Of a stretch of 64,000 nt of DNA, positions 44,271 through 53,190 are shown piece by piece. Source of the stretch: Ancylothrix sp. D3o (GTDB lineage Bacteria > Cyanobacteriota > Cyanobacteriia > Cyanobacteriales > Oscillatoriaceae); NCBI RefSeq assembly GCF_025370775.1, contig NZ_JAMXEX010000002.1, positions 552,519-616,518 of the forward strand, in the 5' to 3' direction. Every line of letters starts with the position of its first letter. Position 1 is the first letter of the stretch. The position numbers and the translations under genes are program-made. The notes beneath the pieces are model-generated. The model had not been told where the DNA came from and did not search any database. It worked only from the letters and a program-made list of their open reading frames with translations.

Positions 44271-46793
44271 TCAGTTTTCAGGAACCTCCGAACTCTGCAA
44301 ACTAACTTCTCGACCGGCCAACTGAGCCACAGCCCTCGCCAAATCCACCGGCTCCACCGGCTTAGCTAAATGTAACTGAAACCCCGCCCCAAGAGCCAGA
44401 GCGCGATCAGAGTCACGAGCATAAGCAGTCAAAGCTAAAGCTGGTAACAATCCCCCGCGCTCTGGACTACGTTGGCGCACCTGAGCAATAAAAGCATAGC
44501 CATCTTGGAACGGCATTCCTATATCGCTGACTAAGACATCGGGCACCAATTCATCCAGCAATGCCAAAGCCTCCTGGGCTGAAGCCGCTGCTCTCACCTC
44601 GGCTCCGTATTGCTTAAGCATCACACAAATCAACTCTCGCGTATCTAATTCATCATCTACCACGACCAACTGTAAACCAGCTAAAGGTACCGTCGGAAAT
44701 AACGCTTCCTTCTGTTGTTGTTGAGCATCCTTGGAGAGGATAGCAGCAGCTTTGACACCGCCAACCACCGGCTGAGATTCCCCAAACGGAATTGAGACTC
44801 TAAACGTAGCGCCGGTACTGTCACCGCCACTATCTGCGGCCACCGAGCCACCGTGTAATTCGACCAAATGACGGACAATGGCCAAACCTAACCCTAAACC
44901 ATTGTAAGCGCGAGAAGTTGTACTATCTGCCTGACGAAACCGCTCAAATACATAAGGTAAAAATTCCGGTTTAATGCCGATACCGCTGTCTTTGACTTGG
45001 ATAATGGCGCGGTGATCGGTTTGAATTAGGGAACATTCAACCCGCCCCCCTGGGGGGGTAAATTTGACGGCGTTGGATAATAAATTCCAAACAACTTGCT
45101 GTAAGCGGTCACTGTCGCCTTTGACTTCTCCTATTTGTGGGTCAAAATAGGAGATTAATTCAATGCCCTTGGCAGATGCGGTGGGGCGGACTGTATCTAA
45201 AGCAGCTTCGACGACGGTTAATAAATTACAACTGCGGAAATTTAAGCGTAGTTTGCCGGTGATAATGCGCGATACATCCAGCAAGTCTTCGATCATTTGC
45301 GTTTGGGAGCGGGCATTGCGTTCGATGACTTCTACCGCTTTGATTGTTTTTTCTTGATCGAGTTTGCGGCTTTTAAGTAGCTGGGCCCATCCCAGCATGG
45401 CGTTGAGGGGGGTACGCAGTTCGTGAGATAAGGTGGCTAAAAATTCGTCTTTGACGCGGTTTGCTTCTTGGGCTTCGCGGTAGAGGCGGGAATTTTCAAT
45501 GGCCAGGGCTGCACGCCGGCCCAATTCTTCCATTAAGGATAAGTCTTCTTGGGTGTAGGTTCGCACCGAGCCTTGTACTAAGGCCCATGTTAAGGTTCCT
45601 AGTTTACGGTTGTGTGCGACTAGGGGAATTGTGATGAGTGAGCGGATTTGTAGTTTTTCTATAAGTTCTTGGTGGGCTGGGTTGGTTATTTTGGAGCCGT
45701 TATTTTGGTTGATATCGGGGATGAAGATCGCTTCAAAGCCGGTGCCAAGGTTTGCGAGGGGGAGATTTTTGTCGGTGGGTGTGGTGCTGTGGTTTTGGAT
45801 TTGGTTAAATATTTCTGGCGGGTTTTGCTGGTTGTGAAAGCAGCCTATTCGTTGTAGTTGGTTGTCGTTGGTAACGACATCAAAAAAACAAAGGTCTGCT
45901 CGATTTGGGACAACGAGTTTGGTGATACCGGCGAGGGTGGTTTTGTAGTCGAGGGAAGAGGCGAGGATGGGACTGGCTTCGGCTAAAAATCGCAGGGCTT
46001 CTTCGGCTTGTTTGCGTTCAGTAATATCGGTGATTGTGCCTGACATCCGAAAGGGCTCGCCGGTGCTGGTTCGCCTTGCTCTGGCGCGGGCCATACAGTA
46101 GCGGTATTGTCCGGATGTGTGACGCAGACGTAACTCGACGTTAAATTCGATGTTGCGTTGTAAGTGTGCTTCGAGGGCTTCTATGAAGGTTTGTTTATCG
46201 TCGGGATGGAGCAGTTCGCAGAAGGCTTCGTAGGTGCCGGCAAATTGACCACCTGCTAAGCCGGTGATTTCAAAGAGCCGGTCATTCCAATAAATTTGAT
46301 TTTCGCCAATGTGCCAGTCCCAGATCCCGTCATTGGCTCCTTCTAAGACTAGGCGGTAGCGTTCTTCACTTTCTTGTTTTTGTTGATTGGCGATAATTGC
46401 CTGCATTTCTGCTTTGTGGAGGCGGACAACATTGTGTAGGCTTTTTGATAAATTTTCTGAGGATACTTTTGCTTTGGAAAGGTAGTCGGAGGCTCCGGCT
46501 TTCATTAGATCAACGGCGATTTGTTCGTCTCCTTGGCCGGTTAAGACGACTAATGGCATTTTAAAGCCGGCAGAGCGAATTTCTTTAACGAGGGTGAGGC
46601 CATCTCCATCTGGCAATAAATAATCAAGAAAAACACAATCAAATGTTTGTTCATAGAGGGTAGCGAGGGCTGTGGCGCAGTCTGGTGCCTCGGATAGCTC
46701 CATTCGCACGCGGGCGCTTTGGAGCGCACGGCGCACGGCCATCCGGTCTACTTGATCATCATCTACTACCAGAATTTTGAGGGTTTCTTCCAT
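44271..46793 (-). CDS. Hybrid histidine kinase (REC-PAS-GAF-HisKA-HATPase-REC)
   Basis: 840 residues from the ATG at 46793; a 16-residue extension to 46841 is less likely, as GGGAG precedes the ATG by 11 bases. N-terminal receiver (1-120, VFLDYLLPDGDGLTLV), PAS with PAC (about 145-265), GAF (275-430), HisKA (His about 457 in LSHELRTPLNAML), HATPase_c (NLLSNAVKFTPPGG, KDSGIGI, GLGLGLAIV) and a C-terminal receiver (about 710-830, VLVSDIGMPFQDGY). It is cytosolic. The plus-strand base composition changes from A/C-rich to G/T-rich around 45.0 kb, inside the ATPase domain. The partner is unknown. Confidence 0.88.
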   Translation of the reverse strand: MEETLKILVVDDDQVDRMAVRRALQSARVRMELSEAPDCATALATLYEQTFDCVFLDYLLPDGDGLTLVKEIRSAGFKMPLVVLTGQGDEQIAVDLMKAGASDYLSKAKVSSENLSKSLHNVVRLHKAEMQAIIANQQKQESEERYRLVLEGANDGIWDWHIGENQIYWNDRLFEITGLAGGQFAGTYEAFCELLHPDDKQTFIEALEAHLQRNIEFNVELRLRHTSGQYRYCMARARARRTSTGEPFRMSGTITDITERKQAEEALRFLAEASPILASSLDYKTTLAGITKLVVPNRADLCFFDVVTNDNQLQRIGCFHNQQNPPEIFNQIQNHSTTPTDKNLPLANLGTGFEAIFIPDINQNNGSKITNPAHQELIEKLQIRSLITIPLVAHNRKLGTLTWALVQGSVRTYTQEDLSLMEELGRRAALAIENSRLYREAQEANRVKDEFLATLSHELRTPLNAMLGWAQLLKSRKLDQEKTIKAVEVIERNARSQTQMIEDLLDVSRIITGKLRLNFRSCNLLTVVEAALDTVRPTASAKGIELISYFDPQIGEVKGDSDRLQQVVWNLLSNAVKFTPPGGRVECSLIQTDHRAIIQVKDSGIGIKPEFLPYVFERFRQADSTTSRAYNGLGLGLAIVRHLVELHGGSVAADSGGDSTGATFRVSIPFGESQPVVGGVKAAAILSKDAQQQQKEALFPTVPLAGLQLVVVDDELDTRELICVMLKQYGAEVRAAASAQEALALLDELVPDVLVSDIGMPFQDGYAFIAQVRQRSPERGGLLPALALTAYARDSDRALALGAGFQLHLAKPVEPVDLARAVAQLAGREVSLQSSEVPEN

Positions 46794-47053
46794 GATCGGG
46801 GCGACTCCCAAGCGCGTCAGGCGAGGTGTCCAGTATCGCAATTGTTTACGGTGAATGGTTTAGGGAAATTAACGAACAATGAATAAGGAAAAAAAACAAA
46901 GCATCAGGAATAAAAAAAATCTTTTTTTCCGGCTATCGCGCCCCATGTCCGATGAATTACGCTATCGGTCTTGGGTCTTGGTGATGCTGGTCTTGGGGAT
47001 GCTGGTTTTTTTCCACAATAACTAATTTAAGTGATAGCTTGACACTCCCCAGC

Positions 47054-47989
47054 CTAAAGGCTTAAAAATTCTTCATTCCTAGATCCAACTTGCTGCGACA
47101 AGATTGCTCCCATCTCAGTAGAGGTCAAATCTCCAGAAGCGTTCACCTCGACTACGCTCGGTGAGCGAAGCCGAACCAAAGTTCGCGTATGCCCTACGGT
47201 ACTCCAGGCTAGGCTCAGAATGTTGATAGCTGCATTGCAGTCTCGGTCTAACACAAACCCACAGGAATAAATTTGAGTTCTTGTTGGCAAAGACTTTTTG
47301 ACTGTTTTACCACAACTAGAGCATTTCTGGGAAGTAGAGGCTGGATTAACTGCTACTGTTATTCTGCCCAACTTTACCCCCATATACTCCACCCGTTTTC
47401 TGAACTGATACCAACCAACATCATTAATGGACTTGGCGAGACAATGATTTTTGACCAATTTTTAATCCTCAAGTCTATGGGCTACGCGCACGCTACGCGA
47501 ACACGTTATCTACTTTGGTTTGAGGTGGACTCGCTTTAGTCAATTAATGGCTTTTGTCTGCTTGGCAGAACCTTTTTTTTAGGAGAAATACGGCGTTGTT
47601 TAAGCTTCAACCGTTTCTCACTAGCTCGATAAAACTTTGGATTAGGTTGGGAGTAACTATTGCTATCGGTATAGAAGTTTTTTAGCCCTCCATCCAAAGC
47701 GATTGTCTTGCCTGTAGGTTGTGCTTCTATTTGGCTTTCAGCACTAATCCAAAATTGAAGATAGTACCCATCGGCTTGACTTCTCAACCTAACTTGTTTT
47801 ATCTGCTCTAAAGGGAAGCTCATCTCTGAGTGTTTTGCTGAGGCGGTATAACTCTTTGATTCCTACACCTCGATTATCCATCCAAAAACGGATACTCTTA
47901 TTGCGGACAAATTGAGCCGTTTAAATTGCCTCGTCAATAGCACTATATTGAGTTTTTTTACCCTTGGCTTTGAATTCTAAAACTCTCAT
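47054..47989 (-). pseudogene. tnpB: Decayed IS605-type tnpB (RNA-guided nuclease/transposon accessory)
   Basis: Three broken pieces on the minus strand match TnpB in order. The N-terminal piece from 47989 reads MRVLEFKAKGKKTQYSAIDE, has a TAA at codon 23, then RNKSIRFWMDNRGVGIKELY. The middle piece (about 47823-47536) has the RuvC I motif IALDGGLKNFYT. The C-terminal piece (47458-47054) has the zinc ribbon SQKCSSCGKTV with a degraded second half and RuvC III LDRDCNAAINIL. About 70 and 45 residues are missing at the two joints, and frames shift. Short palindromic repeats sit at the second joint and near the C terminus. No tnpA is present. Clearly inactive. Confidence 0.88.
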
Positions 47990-48600
47990 TTTACGTTGAA
48001 TAATTCTACGCAAATATACTATATCATCTAAAAGTCGGCCTTCTAGGGCTAGGCTTTAAACCCTTTTTTTTTTGGGAAAGTTCATGGTTAAGGTATTGAT
48101 TGGTTAGGTTTTAATTTTTTAGGCTTCTGCTAAGTCGCTCCCCATGAAAAAGTTTTACTTTGGCTTTTTGAGGGTAGACTATGGCGTGGCGAAGCCATCG
48201 GATGCGGGATGCTTCGCTCTTGGCTTTCAGTCTCCCATTTTAGATTTTAAAGGTTAACAAGTCATTTAGGGAAGATTTTTTGTTGGGGCGGTTGTGGTGT
48301 TTGGGGATGATTATTTTTTTGTACTTTTATGGTTAAGGGTTAGGGGTGGATGTCAATCAGTCTTTAGGATGAAAAATTACCTTCATACTTTGACAAGTTT
48401 TGTGTTGTTCTGCTCGGAATAATTGCGGAATTAACCGCTACTTGTTCGGCCTCTAGTAAAGACATCTGGGAATTTATTTGTATTTCTCGTTTTATTTGCA
48501 TTATTTTCTGGCCTACATAGCCTTATTTATTGAGTTTTAGGGTAGTTATTTGTAGCAGTATTTTGGGTATTTCAATAAAATTAGAGTTGGATAGGCCGGT

Positions 48601-48632
48601 GGGTAGAGACGTTTCGACGGAACGTCTGTACT
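48601..48632. repeat. Dispersed inverted repeat, GTAGAGACGTTC type (decayed copy)
   Basis: GGGTAGAGACGTTTC and GGAACGTCTGTACT mirror each other with mismatches. Related to 23676-23708. Confidence 0.65.
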
Positions 48633-48714
48633 GGGTGTCTTCTAAAATTGAACAGAGTGGTGCATTAAGTTGATGCAGCCGCGATCTGCCGCCGCTACTG
48701 TTGCTAAACGTTAT

Positions 48715-48793
48715 GTTTGCAGGTTGGTCGGCGGTTGGGAGTGTAGCCTAGTGGCGTTCGTGATTGGGGATCGCCTCTGTAAGATGAGCAAAC
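48715..48793 (+). ncRNA. Possible structured leader before the lipoprotein gene
   Basis: GTTTGC (48715-48720) can pair with GCAAAC (48788-48793), and nested inside GGCG (48730-48733) with CGCC (48772-48775). The fold ends 25 bases before the ATG at 48819. It matches no riboswitch I know. It may be a regulatory leader or chance. Confidence 0.3.
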
Positions 48794-48818
48794 TGTAGTA
48801 ACCACTCATGGAGTGTAT

Positions 48819-49676
48819 ATGTTTCGCAACTTGATTACGCTGTTGATTGTTTTTTCGTTAAGTTTGACGACGGTTGCCTGTGGGGGTGGAAACAATAATG
48901 TGGCCCAACCGAATAGAAATCAAGCTCCGGTGGCGACCAGCACCAACACAAAAATTGCGGATGGTAAGTATCCTGTTCAGCAAGGGAGTTTTAATGACAG
49001 CAATGGGGAATATAGCTTATTTTTGCTGAATTCCTCGCCCTCGCTGGTTCGGACGACGGATTTACAAATGGCCCGCCTGACAGAAGAGGAAGAGAAAGCC
49101 GGTGAAAAAAGTTACTTAAAAGTGGAAAATGGTCAAAAATCGTTGCATTTAACAGAAGACTTCAAAATTGAATATGTCCATGCTGTTACTGAAACTCAAA
49201 CTAATCCGCAAACCGGCCAGCCTCAAACTGTGATTGTGCGGCAAGAGTCGAGTTTTTGGACACCGTTTGCTGGGGCTTTGGCCGGTCAAATGATTGGAAG
49301 TATGCTGTTTACGCCTCATTACTATATGCCGCCGGTTTATCAGCCTGGGGTGATGACGGGCTATGGCGGTTATGGCAGAACTTATAATCAAGCGGTGCAA
49401 AGTTACCAAACGCGCTATCAAGCTCCGCCGATTGTGGAGCGAAATCGCACTCAGTTCCGCAGTACAGGACGAATCAATTCTCCTTCTTCAACTACAGCGA
49501 ATCCCTCAAGACCAAGTTCGACGGGTAAACCTACGGGATCAGGTTTTGGGACGAGTACGCTGAAACAGTCGGGACAAGGGTCTTCAAGCAACCAAAAAAG
49601 CTCACCCCGTTTTGGCAGTGGTTCTGGTTCTAGCGGGGCTGGCAGTCGCCGGCCGGCTAGGTCAAGACGGCGCTAA
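48819..49676 (+). CDS. Lipoprotein with Gly-rich middle and basic Ser/Arg-rich tail
   Basis: 285 residues from the ATG at 48819, with GGAG five bases upstream; the GTG at 48813 overlaps that site. The signal peptide ends at lipobox LTTVAC. A folded part (about 45-150) holds EYSLFLLNSSPSLVRTTDLQ. A Tyr/Gly/Pro-rich part (HYYMPPVYQPGVMTGYGGYG) follows, and the tail ends SRRPARSRRR. I do not recognise a characterised family. The extracytoplasmic location is well supported. Confidence 0.7.
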   Translation: MFRNLITLLIVFSLSLTTVACGGGNNNVAQPNRNQAPVATSTNTKIADGKYPVQQGSFNDSNGEYSLFLLNSSPSLVRTTDLQMARLTEEEEKAGEKSYLKVENGQKSLHLTEDFKIEYVHAVTETQTNPQTGQPQTVIVRQESSFWTPFAGALAGQMIGSMLFTPHYYMPPVYQPGVMTGYGGYGRTYNQAVQSYQTRYQAPPIVERNRTQFRSTGRINSPSSTTANPSRPSSTGKPTGSGFGTSTLKQSGQGSSSNQKSSPRFGSGSGSSGAGSRRPARSRRR

Positions 49677-49761
49677 GGTGTCCCGCGTTTGTCCCGTCGA
49701 GGGCACGAATGTCCCTTTGGCTGTGTCAGAATGAAAATCGCAGTCTTTCTTCTGACCCGTT

Positions 49762-51303
49762 GTGATTGAGGTAGAAGTCCACAACTCGCTCCGCAGTTTT
49801 CTGCGCTCCAGTGGAGAACCGAACTGGCCGCACCATTTAACGATGGCGCGGCTGGTGGCGCGGGCTTTGCGATTGGGACGCAGTGCTTTGATGCAAACTG
49901 GTATTGCACCGGGTTCGTCGGTCGGTCGTTATCGGTTGAGTTATTTGATGCCGGTTCTGATGTGGCCTGAGCCGGCGGTGGTGGTGGCAACTGAGGCAGT
50001 TTTGCAGCGGTTGTTGATGGTGGAAATTCCCCAGTTGCAGCAGTGGGTGTCGGTGTCTAAGCCGATCCGGCAGGGGTCTTGTTGGCCTCACCCGGATTTT
50101 AAGGGGGTTCTTTTGATGACTCCTGATGTTTGGTTGGCTGACCGGCTCTCTGGCGGGGGGGCAATTCCTCCGAATGTGCCGACGATTTTTGATGGGGTTG
50201 ATGATCTGGAGAGTTGGGCTCAGCAGTGTTTGACGGTGCGTTTGGAGGCGGCGGATTGGAATGAGCTAATGTTGGCGTTTCCTGACAAAGTGGAAGAGAT
50301 TCGGGATGCGCGGGTGAGTTTGACGCGGGCGATTTATCAGCATCCGGCTAATCCTTATGAGTGTTGTTTGCTCGATGAAGAGGAAGTTGAAATTTTACGG
50401 GGTTTGTTGGCGGTGTTGCTGGAGGCTAATGCGGTGGAGCAGTTGCCTTCGCGCTGGGGAAGTTTTTGGCGTTTGTGGGGTTCTATTAATTCGCTTTTAT
50501 GGGCGGAAGTTTGGCCGGCTCAGGGCGGCTTTTCTTTGCTTTGCGGGCCGGTTGAGGTGGCAAGATCCCTAAAGGAGATTTGGCAAATGCAGCCGGTGGT
50601 GTTGATCGGGGGGGCGATAGATTTGGAGGCTGAGGCTTCTGCTTACCGGCATCGGGTGGGTTTGGGTGAGTTAACTTGTGTGAAGTTTGCTCCTGATCGC
50701 TGTAATCAGTTAATCCAGCTTTATTTGCCTGACCGGCTGCCTCTGCCGAATACGCCGCAATATCAAGGGGCTTTGTTGCAGCATATCCGGGCGTTGTTGA
50801 GTGCTGTCGATCCGGCTGGGGGTTTGGTGGTTTTGTTGGTGGGGGATACGCCTCTGAAGAGGATTATCGGTACTCAATTGGCGGCTGAGTTCGGATCGCG
50901 GGTTCAGGTGGAAAAGACGGGTTTGGATGAGAATGGAATTTTGGTGGCCGGTTGGGAGTTTTGGCGATCTAAGGCGGGGGTGATGCCGGCTCCTCAGTTG
51001 TTGGTGATTTCGACTCTGCCGGTGCCTTCTTTGGAAAATCCTCTGGTGGCTGGACGGGTGGCTTTTTATAAGCAGCAGCGTCAAGATTGGTTTCGGTTGT
51101 TTTTGTTGCCGGTGGCTTTGTGTGAAATGCAGCGGGCAGTTGCTGCGGTGCGCGACCGGCAAGGGGTTGTGGCTCTGCTCGATAGTCGGGTTCTCCACCG
51201 CAGTTATGGCTCTCAGGTTTTGTCGGCTCTCAGCCCTCTGGCGAGGATTGATTATTTGGATGCAAGTTTGTTTGCTGCTGGTGATTATGAGGTTTTGGAT
51301 TGA
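49762..51303 (+). CDS. DinG/XPD-like helicase-fold protein with lost ATPase motifs
   Basis: 513 residues, GTG start chosen because the family opens MIEVEVHNSLRSFLRSSGEP. The layout follows DinG-type helicases: a Walker A region (TGIAPGSSVGRYRLSYLMPV), a motif II region (PTIFDGVDDLESW) and a C-terminal helicase block (FLLPVALCEMQRAVAAVRDR, then QGVVALLDSRVLHRSYGSQV). In each case the catalytic residues are gone: no GKS/T, no DEAH, and no QxxGRxxR. The gene is intact and long, so the product is probably a functional non-ATPase protein. It is likely conserved in cyanobacteria. The role is unknown. The helicase relation is inferred from pattern only. Confidence 0.68.
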   Translation: MIEVEVHNSLRSFLRSSGEPNWPHHLTMARLVARALRLGRSALMQTGIAPGSSVGRYRLSYLMPVLMWPEPAVVVATEAVLQRLLMVEIPQLQQWVSVSKPIRQGSCWPHPDFKGVLLMTPDVWLADRLSGGGAIPPNVPTIFDGVDDLESWAQQCLTVRLEAADWNELMLAFPDKVEEIRDARVSLTRAIYQHPANPYECCLLDEEEVEILRGLLAVLLEANAVEQLPSRWGSFWRLWGSINSLLWAEVWPAQGGFSLLCGPVEVARSLKEIWQMQPVVLIGGAIDLEAEASAYRHRVGLGELTCVKFAPDRCNQLIQLYLPDRLPLPNTPQYQGALLQHIRALLSAVDPAGGLVVLLVGDTPLKRIIGTQLAAEFGSRVQVEKTGLDENGILVAGWEFWRSKAGVMPAPQLLVISTLPVPSLENPLVAGRVAFYKQQRQDWFRLFLLPVALCEMQRAVAAVRDRQGVVALLDSRVLHRSYGSQVLSALSPLARIDYLDASLFAAGDYEVLD

Positions 51304-51419
51304 TGGTTAGCCCCGGCGGCTTAAATGAGTAATTAGCTTTAATTTTGTTAAGAAAGTGAGACGCCTTTCTCAGGTTGGCGCTATTATCGTTTTGAAACCT
51401 GTGGTGATAATTAATAATT

Positions 51420-51635
51420 ATGGGTGAATCAAAACGTCGTAAAGATGCTCTGGGCGAGAAATACGGCCAAGAATCTTATGTTTTTCCTTGGTTGCCGTTG
51501 ACGAAAAGCCAATCTAAAGATTTTATGAAGTGGACAACTCGCGGCAGTTGGATCGGCATTGCTGTGTTGGCTCTTATTTGGGTGACGGTTCTGTTTATTG
51601 GGCCGGCTATGGGGTGGTGGCAATTGAATAATTAA
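51420..51635 (+). CDS. DUF2839 small membrane protein
   Basis: 71 residues. A basic N terminus (MGESKRRKDALGEKYG) is followed by PWLPLTKSQSKDFMKWTTRG and one membrane helix (IGIAVLALIWVTVLFIGPAM) near the C terminus. This is the typical DUF2839 form, found in cyanobacteria and without known function. Confidence 0.82.
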   Translation: MGESKRRKDALGEKYGQESYVFPWLPLTKSQSKDFMKWTTRGSWIGIAVLALIWVTVLFIGPAMGWWQLNN

Positions 51636-52591
51636 AATTTGTCATCTCTTGTTGTTGAAACTCGGTGATTTGACCGGCACACTGGCTGAAAGCTTATAGG
51701 AATTTTCAATCACTCTGATAACTAATTTAAAACATTCTGCCGGCAGCTTGGAACGGTCATTTTTGACTCTAGGCAAGCTGTTTTTAGTTTTTTAGGGAAC
51801 AAAAAAGCGTGGCTGAGACCGCAATCAAGGCAGGGCGCTGCTGACGGGGAATTGAAGCAATAATAAGAGCTTTAAGTCTCTGGGAGCTTAGGTTATGAGC
51901 GATTTTTTCTAAGTGTGTAAGTCTATACTTTGCTGTTGGTTGAAGCCGGTTAAGCTGGAAAAAATCAGCAAATTGTTAGAGAGGTAGTGGCTGGGGGAAT
52001 ATACCTGCGGAGGGAACAATTTATTCGCAGTTCCAACTAAAAGTAAAGTAAGGTATTGTTGAGCCTACAAATTTTTTACCCAGGAGTTGATGTTGGTGTT
52101 AATTAAAGATTGTTGCTGGAATGAGCGAAAATTATTATCCCGACAGAGGATATGTTGTCAAAGCTGTACCCCAGCCGGATCTTGCAGAGCAGGCAGGTGA
52201 GCTATTAAGGCTATAAAGTTTTGTGGATTTGCTGAGAACTTTAGGTTTAAGGTTCTCTGTGGTGCAACCGGCCTTAAGATAGATGGCCAAAAACCCTTGA
52301 GACTCCCACAACAAGCTGAAGACTCCCTGAACTTTTTTAGCGGACAGTTCCGGGTGGGGGTGAAATGTAGGTGAAGAGGTGCGCTAAATTGGTTGCCTTC
52401 TGTCTTTCGACAGACATAGGACTGGCAAATCATACCTTAAAACAATTTAAGTTTGGCCGTCAATCCACTGGAAGCGGGTTTTCAACTTTTTGAGGGTTTA
52501 TGAGCGTACCGTTTGGCCGGTAGCGACCAAAATCTTAAGAAAGTATGAAAAATGACCTAAAATGTGAAATGTGGTGATAAGGAGGATAATT
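51636..52591. other. Long intergenic region (956 bases) with possible short genes
   Basis: No long gene. I looked for RNase P RNA, tmRNA and tRNA signatures and saw none. It contains the possible small gene 52121-52216, an overlapping ATG frame at 52090 preceded by AGGAG, and the strong ribosome site of the DUF1815 gene at its right end. The length and several possible hairpins leave room for an unannotated small RNA. Confidence 0.5.
52121..52216 (+). CDS. Possible small protein of 31 residues, perhaps remnant
   Basis: The frame reads MSENYYPDRGYVVKAVPQPD and 11 more residues, ending AGELLRL. The composition is that of a normal folded protein. After the TAA the same frame continues for 21 codons (SFVDLLRTLGLRFSVVQPAL) before another stop. 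So it may be a short gene or the start of a gene cut by a stop. No clear ribosome site precedes it. Confidence 0.35.
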   Translation: MSENYYPDRGYVVKAVPQPDLAEQAGELLRL

Positions 52592-52936
52592 GTGTTTCTT
52601 AGACTTGCAGACCAACATCGTCAATTTGTACAGGATCTTGTGATGAACCTTCAGGCTTTGGCCATTGTGCTAGAGCGTCGGGGTTATCTGGCTTCTTGCT
52701 ATACCTGCGGGGGCCAAATGAATAGCGCTTCGTTTATGGTCAGCCTTGCGGATAATCATCTAATTCGGTTTTTGGTGTCGGATTATGGGATTACTTGGAC
52801 GGAGATGCGGGATGACCGGGAACTGATGAAACTCGAAGGGGCAGAAGCGATCAGCCAGCTTCACGAGTTGGGCAATTTGGTGAAGTACCAAGTCCAACCG
52901 GCCCAAGAGCGTCCCGTCGTCGCCCAAAAGGTATAA
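52592..52936 (+). CDS. DUF1815 conserved cyanobacterial protein
   Basis: 114 residues from the GTG at 52592, set by a perfect AAGGAGG six bases upstream. It opens MFLRLADQHRQFVQDLVMNL and has LERRGYLASCYTCGGQMNSA with a CxxC. Then come HLIRFLVSDYGITWTEMRDD and an acidic-helical end. I recall this as DUF1815, a family limited to cyanobacteria, without assigned role. The CxxC could bind metal or be redox active. Confidence 0.8.
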   Translation: MFLRLADQHRQFVQDLVMNLQALAIVLERRGYLASCYTCGGQMNSASFMVSLADNHLIRFLVSDYGITWTEMRDDRELMKLEGAEAISQLHELGNLVKYQVQPAQERPVVAQKV

Positions 52937-53190
52937 AACCTTGTTGGTGTTGTTTTTGTCTCCCATTTTCCTGATTGCTGAGATGCACGTCAAGACACCG
53001 GCATTCTTGCTCTGCTCTTACGATTGTTGCTGGTGATTGATCCCCAAAATGTTAGGCTGGAAAATGGGGGCTTGAACTACGGTTTCGGCGGTTTTTTTGA
53101 GCCAAACAACCTCATCAAGCCTCCCAAATACTCGTTCACTAACTTACTTTATGTGAGGCGCACAAAGCGCGGGAGATTGTGGGAGTGTTG

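Larger units (their letters stand above)
47990..48818. other. Repeat-rich region without genes
   Basis: It follows the dead tnpB start and precedes the lipoprotein gene. It contains a GGCGTGGCGAAGCCATCG-type repeat at about 48183-48200, the inverted repeat at 48601, a small hairpin TGCAT/ATGCA at 48661-48677 and the possible leader fold at 48715-48793. No coding frame is convincing. Confidence 0.6.

Noticed and set aside
51636..52591. RNase P RNA, tmRNA or tRNA gene in the long gap
   Set aside because: I looked for GAGGAAAGTC-like P RNA blocks, the tmRNA end motif and GTTCRANTC tRNA loops, and found none.
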